A program made the position numbers and the translations under genes. A DNA stretch of 64,000 nt from Prevotella sp. (GTDB taxonomy: Bacteria > Bacteroidota > Bacteroidia > Bacteroidales > Bacteroidaceae), in contig JAFVGZ010000028.1 in the NCBI GenBank assembly GCA_017478025.1, positions 62,001 through 126,000 on the forward strand. Reading direction: 5' to 3'. The notes beneath the pieces are model-generated. The model was not told the origin of the DNA. It saw nothing but the letters and a program-made list of their open reading frames with translations, and made no database searches. Positions 34,401-42,474 of this stretch are shown in pieces (position 1 is the first letter of the stretch; each line of letters opens with the position of its first letter).

Positions 34401-35912
34401 AAGAACATCATAACATGTTCAGGTGGTATTACAGACCGATTGAAGAAAGACTGGGGACTCAAAGACGTATGGAACCATATCGTTTCGCCTCGCTTTGAAC
34501 GAATGAACATATTAACAGGAAGTGAAGAGTTCGGACATTGGGAAAACAAGAGTGGGAAAAGGGTATTCCAAACCACAATGCCTCTGGAACTGCAGAAAGG
34601 TTTCAGCAAGAAACGTATAGACCACCGTCACCATGCTATGGATGCCTTGGTCATAGCACTTGCTACAAGTAACATCGTAAATTACCTTAACAATGTATCT
34701 GCTGCTGACACAAAACGTCGTGAAGACCTGCGACAGTTATTGTGTGACAAGAATAGAATAATTCGTAAACCTTGGAATACATTCACAGAAGACTCTTACA
34801 GAGCCCTGCAAAATGTCATCATATCCTTCAAACACTACATTCGGGTCATTAATAAAGGAAGCAACTACTATGAGCATTACAATGTTGACGGCAAGAAGGT
34901 AATAGAGAAACAGAAGAGAGGTGACCAGTGGGTAGTAAGAAAGCCTCTGCACAAAGAAACAGTCTTTGGCAGGGTAAACCTGAAGAGAACAAGGGAAGTC
35001 GCTTTTTCAAAGGCTATTGAACAACCTGAAAATATAGCATCTTCACAACTGCGTCAGGCAATTGTGATGATGAAGGGTGCAGGAATGACAAAACAAAAAA
35101 TCAATGCACAATTCAAATCGCAAAACTATGTTTACATGGGAAGGGATTACTCTAAGGTCCTCGTTTACTATTTTACAGACGAGATAGAACCTTTAGTGGC
35201 CACTCGCAAAATGCTTGACAACAGTTTTGATGAGAAGAAGATAATGTCCATAACCGATACAGGCATACAGAAGATACTGCTGTCATATCTTGCTCAAAAG
35301 GGCAACGATCCAAAACTTGCATTCTCTCCAGAGGGGATAATGGAGATGAATGCCAACATAAGACAGTACAACGGAGGCAAAGATCACAAGCCTATCATCC
35401 GTGTGCGTGTTTCTGAACCTAAAGGAGAGAAGTATTCTGTCGGAGTGAATGGAATTAACAGCAAGAAATTTGTTGAAGCCCAAAGCGGAACCAACCTATA
35501 TTTTGCTATATACGAAAACAAAGACGGAGTGCGTTCATATCAAACAATTCAGCTCAACATAGTAGTTGAAAGGCTTAAACAAGGACTCTTGCCTGTGCCA
35601 GAGAAAGATGATAATGGAATACCTCTGAAGTTTTATCTTTCTCCTAACGACTTGGTTTATGTTCCAACAGAAGATGAAATCTTGTCAGAACCGGAACATC
35701 TTGATTTTGACAGAATCTATAAGTTCGTTTCTGCAACAGGTAATCGTAGTTATTTCATTAAGCACAATATCGCTGCTGTTATTCAAAACAAGGTTGAACT
35801 ATTCTCACTTAATAAAATGGAGAAAACAATGGACAACAGTATAATGATCAAATCCGTATGTTGGAAACTTGAAACCGACAGGCTTGGCCATATAACTAAG
35901 ATAATAAAGTAG
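31461..35912 (+). CDS. cas9: type II-C Cas9 endonuclease
   Basis: 1483 residues, long for II-C but usual in Bacteroidetes. RuvC-I is ILGLDLGTNSIGWALV (Asp8). An Arg-rich bridge helix follows (RRIRERNLQRRERLFRIL, about 70-87). RuvC-II is IDEIHVELGRSM (Glu736). HNH is YQIEHIIPQGRYFDDSFSNK with His861 and a downstream Asn. RuvC-III is DHRHHAMDALVIALA (His1058, Asp1061). All catalytic residues are present and there is no internal stop, so the protein should be active. The C-terminal PAM-interacting region is 400 residues long. cas1 follows five bases after the stop. With tracrRNA and an intact array nearby, interference is expected. Confidence 0.97.
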   Translation: MKNILGLDLGTNSIGWALVSYDENSDAKPQIKIGSRIIPMSQDVLGKFDSGVTESQTAQRTGYRGVRRIRERNLQRRERLFRILHILGFLPEHFDKAIGWDKQNNHTYGKFLDHSEPKIAWRKNALNRAEFVFMSSFEEMLEDFHTHQPDIVADGKKVPYDWTLYFLRKKALSRPISKQELAWIILSFNQKRGYYQLRGEDEEETNSHKREEYYTLKVVKVEATDQRRGNDIWYNIHLENGWIYRRSSKQPLNDWEGKIKEFIITTEYEDDGSVKKDRDGIEKRSFRAPKEDDWALQKKRAESDITLSGQTVGAYIYDHILANPSEKVRGKLVRVVERKFYKEELIKILEKQKEYIPELTDASFFEKCIKELYAQNTNHQESLRRKDLINLIANDLIFYQRPLKSKRSLISDCPYEQYEYINKETGEVKVQHIKCIAKSNPFYQEFRLWQFVHNLRLYQRDDLNNTDVTQTYLPTEEDYVRLFTYLNDKKEINQDTLLKEFFLLKKPKGKDTKFPLRWNYIEDKAYPCNATRATIMHHLQKADVDTGIINDRNEEYRLWHLLYSVDDKNELIKALKSYAEQKHLPETFVETFQKITPYKKEYGAYSEKAIKKLLTVMRMGSMWNEKEIPDCVNNILGGEIDEKIASRIQHNGIQLKSRERCKGLPEWLACYVVYGRHSEASDIEKWETPNDLQRYIRSFKQYSLRNPIVEQCLLETLRTVHDIWQDCGKIDEIHVELGRSMKSTSEQRKRDTERILKNENTNLRIKQLLIELKNDISIEDVRPYSPMQQEILRIYEEGALLTLNKDDADYSDIERISRLASPTQSELQKYKLWLEQKYCSPYTGQTISLTKLFTSAYQIEHIIPQGRYFDDSFSNKVICESEVNQRKSNMLGMEFIKNCGGEIIHCAAVGDVKVYTEEEYTKFVQQHYANNRQKASKLMMDDIPEEFLQRQMNDSRYISKVIIGLLSNVVRADGETEYKSKNIITCSGGITDRLKKDWGLKDVWNHIVSPRFERMNILTGSEEFGHWENKSGKRVFQTTMPLELQKGFSKKRIDHRHHAMDALVIALATSNIVNYLNNVSAADTKRREDLRQLLCDKNRIIRKPWNTFTEDSYRALQNVIISFKHYIRVINKGSNYYEHYNVDGKKVIEKQKRGDQWVVRKPLHKETVFGRVNLKRTREVAFSKAIEQPENIASSQLRQAIVMMKGAGMTKQKINAQFKSQNYVYMGRDYSKVLVYYFTDEIEPLVATRKMLDNSFDEKKIMSITDTGIQKILLSYLAQKGNDPKLAFSPEGIMEMNANIRQYNGGKDHKPIIRVRVSEPKGEKYSVGVNGINSKKFVEAQSGTNLYFAIYENKDGVRSYQTIQLNIVVERLKQGLLPVPEKDDNGIPLKFYLSPNDLVYVPTEDEILSEPEHLDFDRIYKFVSATGNRSYFIKHNIAAVIQNKVELFSLNKMEKTMDNSIMIKSVCWKLETDRLGHITKIIK

Positions 35913-35916
35913 CCCT

Positions 35917-36670
<754 letters not shown>

Positions 36671-36698
36671 CCATCAAAATCTGAAAGAGTAAGGAATA

Positions 36699-36731
36699 AA
36701 AAACTCCCAACCAATAAAGGATGGGAGTTTT
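36699..36731. terminator. bidirectional terminator between cas2 and the array
   Basis: AAAACTCCCA pairs with TGGGAGTTTT around AACCAATAAAGGA. It can end both the cas operon and the pre-crRNA coming from the other side. Confidence 0.85.
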
Positions 36732-36801
36732 TAGATGCACCATTTTTTTCTAATGTTAAATCTTTGCATCATGCTAAGGGTCACAGTGTTACACCAAATG
36801 A

Positions 36802-37463
36802 GTTGTATCTGATGGTGCAAAGGTACTAATTTTTCTGCAAATCACAACAGGTGGCGGTGAAGTTCATCACGGGCTTGCGTTGTATCTGATGGTGCAAAGG
36901 TACTAATTTTTCTGCAAATCACAACAGAATGATGAATTAGGTTATCGCGCTGCTAGTTGTATCTGATGGTGCAAAGGTACTAATTTTTCTGCAAATCACA
37001 ACTCTTTATGCCCTTGGTCATCTCTTCCCAACGTTGTATCTGATGGTGCAAAGGTACTAATTTTTCTGCAAATCACAACTAAACGCATGGGCAGGTATCC
37101 TCACCGAGAGTTGTATCTGATGGTGCAAAGGTACTAATTTTTCTGCAAATCACAACTATTGTGTATGGCGTGTCATGGCTTGTGCAGTTGTATCTGATGG
37201 TGCAAAGGTACTAATTTTTCTGCAAATCACAACCATAACTTTGCAAGGAAAATAATTCATCACGTTGTATCTGATGGTGCAAAGGTACTAATTTTTCTGC
37301 AAATCACAACGGCACTCGTCATAGTGCTCGCGGTAGTATGTTGTATCTGATGGTGCAAAGGTACTAATTTTTCTGCAAATCACAACTTGTAGCGGTGGGA
37401 CTGATAGTAGGCGGCTGTTGTATCTGATGGTGCAAAGGTACTAATTTTTCTGCAAATCACAAC
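36802..37463 (-). CRISPR. type II-C CRISPR array, 9 repeats and 8 spacers
   Basis: Nine identical 47-bp repeats start at 36802, 36879, 36956, 37033, 37110, 37187, 37264, 37340 and 37417. Spacers are 30 bp except spacer 7 (37311-37339, 29 bp). In crRNA sense (minus strand) the repeat begins GTTGTGATTTGCAG and ends CAGATACAAC, resembling the well-known Bacteroides II-C repeat. Orientation follows from the tracrRNA anti-repeat. The leader is then on the right (37464-37618), and the array is read toward cas2. No terminal repeat is degenerate. Each repeat contains GTTG-N19-TACCTTTG, a promoter-like sequence. Confidence 0.98.
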
Positions 37464-37618
37464 TCTTCACTCAGAAGATGAGAATAAAGGATCACCGGGA
37501 CGGTTCTTTGATCACTTTCTTATAAGCCCTATGTCCTGCGTGCATCATAAGTGTGGGTTAATAGTGTAATTGGCTACAAAAGTACAAAGATTGAGCGACT
37601 TCCATTGAACTAGAAAAA
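37464..37618 (-). promoter_or_regulatory. CRISPR leader with promoter box
   Basis: AT-rich 155-bp stretch between the array and the fic stop. On the minus strand TACTTTTG (complement of 37577-37584) matches the -7 consensus and points into the array. Confidence 0.6.
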
Positions 37619-38686
37619 TTACTGTGTCACAAAAACTCTCCAGCTACCGTCTTTTTCTCCTCGTTCAACATATTTCTTCTGAATCAGTTGGTCAAGAAGC
37701 TTCTGAATAGCAGCAATACTGATGCCTGTTAATTCTTTCATATCTGCCAATGTAAGCGTAGGTTGTGTTCGCATAGCATTCAGTATTTTAGTATAGTTTG
37801 GTGTACGGAAAGCTATCCGTTCACCATCATACCACCATACATTTTCATCCTTTTCACTCACAAAGAGTACATCATTATAAACCTCTGTAGCTACCAGTTC
37901 ATTGAAGTATTTCAAGAATGGTTTGATTTCCTTAATATCAGCATGTGCACCATCAGCAGGTACAGGGCCGACCTCAATATCAGTCTGATGCAAAGCCTCT
38001 AAATACTCACTCTTTTTACGACTGCGCACTACTATCATCGGATAATCGTGACGAGTCAGAATGAAGTTTACCATCAGTCGGGCTATACGTCCATTCCCAT
38101 CCTCAAACGGGTGAATGCGGATGTATCTGTAATGGAATAGTGCAGCCAACTCTATTGGAGAAAGTTTTCCTTCCTGCTCCGCCTTGTTATACCAATCCAC
38201 CAAGTCGGTCATCAAACTGGGTGTTTCCTCAGGAGAAGCATATTCGAATCTGTCGCCATAGCGAGTGATGACGCTGTTAGGGCGAGTCTTATATTGTCCT
38301 GCATGGATGACATAGCTTTTTTGTATGCCCCCAGGAAGCTCTCGATAGACAGTATAGTCTTCGCGTAGCAAGGTTTTATGTAACGTCCGAATAAAGTTCT
38401 GTGTTAACGGAACCTCCTTCACTGATGCCTCTTCAGACATCATACGGAGTCCCACGTTACTCGCAGTCATCTCCTGTACATCTCGCACATCCGCTTCTCC
38501 TATTACCTTACCATATAGCAACAGGATTTCCGTTTGACCATAAGTCAGCGTATTACCTTCAATATGATTGCTATTGTAATTGAAGTCCACAGTGAAACGA
38601 CGGCTAAGTCTATCCCTGTCTTTTTCAGACAATGGTTGCAAATCTTGCCATGCTGCCAATGCCTTCTTAAAATTCAGATACTTCAT
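37619..38686 (-). CDS. Fic family protein
   Basis: 355 residues. The Fic core is HPFEDGNGRIARLMVNFIL (HxFxDGNGR, about residues 193-201), preceded by AALFHYRYIRIHPF. FNYNSNHIEGNTLTYGQTEILL near residue 35 contains the inhibitory-helix motif S-x3-E-G of N-terminal (class II) Fic proteins, so the enzyme should be self-inhibited until triggered. The C-terminal 80 residues form a winged-helix-like segment (LTLADMKELTGISIAAIQKLLDQLIQKKYVERG). Fic enzymes AMPylate proteins. A promoter box (38794) and a perfect palindrome (38742) precede it. Confidence 0.93.
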   Translation of the reverse strand: MKYLNFKKALAAWQDLQPLSEKDRDRLSRRFTVDFNYNSNHIEGNTLTYGQTEILLLYGKVIGEADVRDVQEMTASNVGLRMMSEEASVKEVPLTQNFIRTLHKTLLREDYTVYRELPGGIQKSYVIHAGQYKTRPNSVITRYGDRFEYASPEETPSLMTDLVDWYNKAEQEGKLSPIELAALFHYRYIRIHPFEDGNGRIARLMVNFILTRHDYPMIVVRSRKKSEYLEALHQTDIEVGPVPADGAHADIKEIKPFLKYFNELVATEVYNDVLFVSEKDENVWWYDGERIAFRTPNYTKILNAMRTQPTLTLADMKELTGISIAAIQKLLDQLIQKKYVERGEKDGSWRVFVTQ

Positions 38687-38741
38687 ACGGTCACAAAATT
38701 TTTATATTAACGCCACAAGGATGCGATTAAGCGAGTGCAAA

Positions 38742-38755
38742 GAGAACATGTTCTC
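38742..38755. promoter_or_regulatory. perfect palindrome upstream of fic (operator candidate)
   Basis: GAGAACATGTTCTC is a perfect 14-bp palindrome located between the -7 box at 38794 and the fic start, a position suited to a repressor. Confidence 0.45.
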
Positions 38756-38793
38756 ATTTGCCGAGCGGGAGCATTCTCGCAGCTATCATGCTG

Positions 38794-38801
38794 CAAAGAT
38801 A
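38794..38801 (-). promoter_or_regulatory. -7 promoter box for fic
   Basis: TATCTTTG on the minus strand, 108 bp before the fic ATG. Confidence 0.6.
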
Positions 38802-39129
38802 CAGATTTTTTTTGATATGGTTGTAACAATACAACCTTTTTAGCAAAAATTCACTCGCTTCTTATTGAATAATCACAAAAAGCACATTAAAAACAACCTT
38901 TTATCTGAACGTAAGACCAGGATCAGGGGACTTCTGTAATCTGGCAACGTGTGACAATATAGTTCGATACAGTGAGTCTCTGTTTGGCAATTCTGTCTTG
39001 TTGGACCACATGATGCTGTTCCCGGAGATTGGAGGAGAGGAGGATAATTCATAATGCATAATGCATAACTAAAGTTTCCCACCCTTATAACATGCTGGGC
39101 ATAAGACGCTGAAAGCGTCTCCGCTCAGT

Positions 39130-39161
39130 AAGAGGATGTGCCTATTTTGACACACCCTCTT
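39130..39161. terminator. terminator-like hairpin before tRNA-Pro
   Basis: AAGAGGATGTG pairs with CACACCCTCTT (one mismatch), followed by TTAGTTTTATTTT. Confidence 0.55.
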
Positions 39162-39174
39162 TTAGTTTTATTTT

Positions 39175-39250
39175 CGGGATGTAGCGCAGTTGGTAGCGCA
39201 CTACGTTCGGGACGTAGGAGTCGCCAGTTCGAGTCTGGTCATCCCGACCA
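39175..39250 (+). tRNA. tRNA-Pro (CGG)
   Basis: Acceptor stem CGGGATG/CATCCCG, D-arm GCGCAGTTGGTAGCGC, anticodon arm CTACG-TTCGGGA-CGTAG with anticodon CGG, T-loop GTTCGAGTC, discriminator A and encoded CCA at 39248-39250. Folds as a standard 76-nt tRNA. Confidence 0.95.
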
Positions 39251-39255
39251 CTTAT

Positions 39256-39333
39256 GGTTGCTAAGCACCTAGACGCCCTTGCTTAGCAACCGCGTGCCCT
39301 TACTTAGCGAGGGCGTCTAGGTGCTTAGCAACC
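39256..39333. repeat. 24-bp perfect inverted repeat downstream of tRNA-Pro
   Basis: 39256-39279 (GGTTGCTAAGCACCTAGACG plus CCCT) is exactly complementary to 39310-39333, and the stem can extend imperfectly inward. GCTTAGCAACCGC also occurs as a direct repeat at 39281 and 39323. It could terminate the tRNA transcript or mark an insertion footprint. Confidence 0.8.
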
Positions 39334-39352
39334 GCAACTAATATAATCTGCT

Positions 39353-42300
39353 TTAGTTTTTCGTAGTATTATTGCGTGATTGCGCAATAGAAGAAGGAGA
39401 TACTCCTTCTATTTTCTTGAATACGCGTGAGAAGTATTTAGGGTCAGAGAACCCGCTCTTGTATGCTACTTCAGAGATGCTCTGTCCACCCATAGTGAGG
39501 AGATGTTTGGCATAAGCTATGCGATAGTGGGTGAGGTAATCTTGTGGACTGATGCCTGCAAGTTCCTTGAAGCGACTGAAGAAAGAGGTGCGGCTCATGC
39601 CCATCTCACTGGCTATGGATGGTATGGTTAGTCCTTCGTCGCTTATGTGTTCATCTATGTACTTACGTACTCGTTCCAGCAGGTCGTCCTTATCCTCACG
39701 AATGAGTGGTGCTACGTTATGGATAAAGTCCATGCGCTGTTTTATCACTTCTTCCTGAGTGTGCATCTTCAGGTGCAGACGGTAGATATAGGCCCACACC
39801 ATAGCGATGCCACCAATGATCAGGGCACCCAGGAATATGTAGAGCAGCAATGCCCATGGCGTTTCCCAGAAGGTAGGTTTGACATAGAGTGTGATGGTGC
39901 GGAAGTTGTTGCACCACACTCCTGAGGCGTTGGTTGAACGCAGCTGTATGGTGTGGTAGCCTGCTCGCATGTTGAGGAATGTTAGCCTGTCGTTGTCGCC
40001 CTGCATCACCCATGTGCTATCACCATCAAGCCGATAGGCATATTTTATCTTCTCTCCCTGCTTCATGGTGAGTGCTGAGAGTTGCAGGCTCACATCGCGT
40101 TCGTTGCTGTCAAACCTTATCGTGTCCATAAGGTCGGCATCATAGGTCTGCTGGCGACCCCCCATTGTCAGAGTAGATATGGCTATGCGGGGAGCTTCTT
40201 CGTCAGGTTTCAGGGTGGCAGGATTCCATGATATTATGTCGTCAGTGGTGGCTGCTACGAGGTGGCCTTGATTGTCTTTCACTATCTTGGCAAACGACAT
40301 AGCAGGCGACTGCCAGTTATAGAATGCTGTGCGTTCCCTGTTGAGCATAGCAATAGAGTTTGTATAGGCTATCCACAGGTTATCATTCGAATCGCCAGTG
40401 ATAGACAGGGGGGCATCAGATGGTGCAAGGTTCTGCTTATCATAGACCGTAAACACTGCATCGTCACTCAGCAGAGCCTCTGCCTTTGTGCGACATATTC
40501 CTGCACTTGGGGTGAGAGAATACACTTCACCTCGGCTGTCCTGATACATCATTATTATCTCGTTGTTAGACAGACTGTGCACATCGTCGGCCTTTCTCTC
40601 GTTGTGGAACACCTGTTTGGGTGTTTTGAATGCATAAATGCCGTGGCTTGTGCCAAGACACATTATGCCCTCTCTGGTGCAGAGCAGCGAACGAATGTTG
40701 AGTGACCTCTCGTCAGTAGGCAACCATGTCAGTTCGTTGTTCTTGTTTATGAATTTAACCTTATGATTAGCGTTCCCGTTAGCGTTCCCGTTGATATAGT
40801 TCACACCCCCGCTGTAGGTGCCAACCCACAGGTTTCCTTTGTGGTCCTTCGCCAGACAAAATACATCATTGGCTGAGATGGAATACTTATCCTTGGGGTT
40901 ATGTAGGAATTGTTCCACATTGTAACCATCCCTCCCGTTGGGCGAGAGTCTATATAGTCCTTTATTCTTGGTGCCCACCCACATAGTGCCGTCCTCCATT
41001 TCCTCTATGGTATAGACTATTCCGAGATTGTATTCCTTGCCCCATATGGTAAGTCTCCCCTTGGTGTCACCTATCCACAGCCTTTGCTTGGAGTCGGTAA
41101 ACAGAGCACATGGAGGATTCATCACGCCCCATGGCCTGAATGGGCTAGTGCGCAGGCTAATCCTGTCCAGTCCGCTTTCGCTGTTATACAACCACACATT
41201 GTTTTCCTTATCAACAAAGGTGCGGCCAACCTGTGGCTGATACCACTCGCCATTGTCTTGCATCACGTGGTAGAGTTCTCCGTTCCTGTTGGAGTTCCCG
41301 TTCCCGTTATAATAGCACAAACCACCATCCCTTGCCATCAGCAGGGTTGTGTTTTTAGGTTGCAAAGCGAAAAACCAGCTGTCATGTTTGTTCTCGTAGT
41401 TGCCCTCGCCACCAGGTAGCATGGTATGTAATGAGCCGTTTATCCTGTCAAGCAACATCGCTCCTGCTTGGTCGGTTATCATCCAATAACGTCCCATTTC
41501 ATCGCAGAAAAGTCGTTTTACAGACTCTATTCTTTCCTTATATCTGTGAACTCGCCAATCACCCTTGTAGTGTGTCAGCAGAGCCTCGTCAGTGGCAACT
41601 ACCAGTTCCCCTTTGGCGTTGCCTGCAAGGCGGAGTATCTTTCCTGCTTTTATCGGTAGTACCACCCTCTGCATAGTCCACGTTTTGGTGTTGAGCAACC
41701 ACAGTTCGCCACTCTTCGTGGCAAGGTATATGTGGTCTTTGGTTGTCTCGCGCCAGTGGTCGAAACGCTTTTGAGGGAATGATACTCGCAGACCAGGTAC
41801 GGTGATGCCGCCCTCAGACAGAATCCACGCCATACCTCGGCTATCCTCATTTATGCTGAGTATCTTACCCTTTTTCAGTCTGCCATTGGAGTATGAATAC
41901 AGACGTGCCGACTCCTTAGGATTATCTATGCTCACCCTTATAGCCGCATCGCCCTCCTTAGTCTGTAGCCACACATATCCGCTCGCCATAGGGTAGATTT
42001 GGTGTATGCTGAAGGTCTTTCCACTCGTCTGCTCCAGTTTCTCTGTCACATCAATAAAGGTGGATGTTCTCACATCGAAGCAGTAGGGATGGTAGAACGA
42101 ACGACACCATACGTTGCCTTTCTTGTCTATCTTCACAGCATCGAGACGGTCATAGGGCATCAGAGTGCCATCGCCTGGATGGGTCTTAAACGAACGAAAT
42201 TCCTGACCATCATAGCGGAACAGTCCGCCCCAGGAAGAGAACCATAGGAATCCTCGCTTATCCTGTGCTATGCCTGTCACCTTCTCTTTCAGCATTCCCT

Positions 42301-42379
42301 TGGTGATGTTCCATGAAGGATGAGTGCGAACAATCCCTGCCAACGACTGCATGGCAGTCATCAGCAAAAGGCATATCAT
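39353..42379 (-). CDS. propeller sensor-AraC transmembrane regulator lacking kinase and receiver domains
   Basis: 1008 residues from the ATG at 42379; an earlier start would lie upstream of the promoter box at 42406. A signal or membrane segment (MICLLLMTAMQSLAG) is followed by two-component-regulator propeller repeats (GFLWFSSWGGLFRYDG, LWIGDTKGRLTIW, GTMWVGTKNKGLYRL, NLWVGTYSGGVNYIN). A Y_Y_Y domain follows (LSALTMKQGEKIKYAYRLDGDSTW), then a membrane helix (WALLLYIFLGALIIGGIAMVWAYIY). After only about 45 residues comes an AraC HTH (LTIPSIASEMGMSRTSFFSRFKELAGISPQDYLTHYRIAYAKHLL ... SISEVAYKSGFSDPKYFSRVFKK). Hybrid two-component systems normally have HisKA, HATPase and receiver domains between; none is here. 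It probably senses pectin fragments and controls the adjacent lyase. NGN repeats are in frame at 40769-40794 and 41281-41312. Confidence 0.9.
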   Translation of the reverse strand: MICLLLMTAMQSLAGIVRTHPSWNITKGMLKEKVTGIAQDKRGFLWFSSWGGLFRYDGQEFRSFKTHPGDGTLMPYDRLDAVKIDKKGNVWCRSFYHPYCFDVRTSTFIDVTEKLEQTSGKTFSIHQIYPMASGYVWLQTKEGDAAIRVSIDNPKESARLYSYSNGRLKKGKILSINEDSRGMAWILSEGGITVPGLRVSFPQKRFDHWRETTKDHIYLATKSGELWLLNTKTWTMQRVVLPIKAGKILRLAGNAKGELVVATDEALLTHYKGDWRVHRYKERIESVKRLFCDEMGRYWMITDQAGAMLLDRINGSLHTMLPGGEGNYENKHDSWFFALQPKNTTLLMARDGGLCYYNGNGNSNRNGELYHVMQDNGEWYQPQVGRTFVDKENNVWLYNSESGLDRISLRTSPFRPWGVMNPPCALFTDSKQRLWIGDTKGRLTIWGKEYNLGIVYTIEEMEDGTMWVGTKNKGLYRLSPNGRDGYNVEQFLHNPKDKYSISANDVFCLAKDHKGNLWVGTYSGGVNYINGNANGNANHKVKFINKNNELTWLPTDERSLNIRSLLCTREGIMCLGTSHGIYAFKTPKQVFHNERKADDVHSLSNNEIIMMYQDSRGEVYSLTPSAGICRTKAEALLSDDAVFTVYDKQNLAPSDAPLSITGDSNDNLWIAYTNSIAMLNRERTAFYNWQSPAMSFAKIVKDNQGHLVAATTDDIISWNPATLKPDEEAPRIAISTLTMGGRQQTYDADLMDTIRFDSNERDVSLQLSALTMKQGEKIKYAYRLDGDSTWVMQGDNDRLTFLNMRAGYHTIQLRSTNASGVWCNNFRTITLYVKPTFWETPWALLLYIFLGALIIGGIAMVWAYIYRLHLKMHTQEEVIKQRMDFIHNVAPLIREDKDDLLERVRKYIDEHISDEGLTIPSIASEMGMSRTSFFSRFKELAGISPQDYLTHYRIAYAKHLLTMGGQSISEVAYKSGFSDPKYFSRVFKKIEGVSPSSIAQSRNNTTKN

Positions 42380-42405
42380 AATATGAAAACGTCTGTTCAC
42401 GGATG

Positions 42406-42413
42406 CAAAGGTA
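42406..42413 (-). promoter_or_regulatory. -7 promoter box for the AraC-type regulator
   Basis: TACCTTTG on the minus strand, 27 bp before the ATG at 42379. Confidence 0.65.
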
Positions 42414-42474
42414 CGAAAAAGAAAGGCAACTACCAAAAGTAGTCGCCTTTTTTCATATATAAGGAGTTGTTTCT

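Larger units (their letters stand above)
38687..39174. other. 488-bp gap before tRNA-Pro
   Basis: Holds the fic promoter and palindrome, a TCATAATGCATAATGCATAA repeat near 39048-39069, and a terminator-like hairpin (39130-39161). No convincing open frame. Confidence 0.6.

Noticed and set aside
42380-42436. Upstream ATG of the AraC-type regulator
   Set aside because: It lies before the TACCTTTG promoter box, so it would not be in the mRNA.
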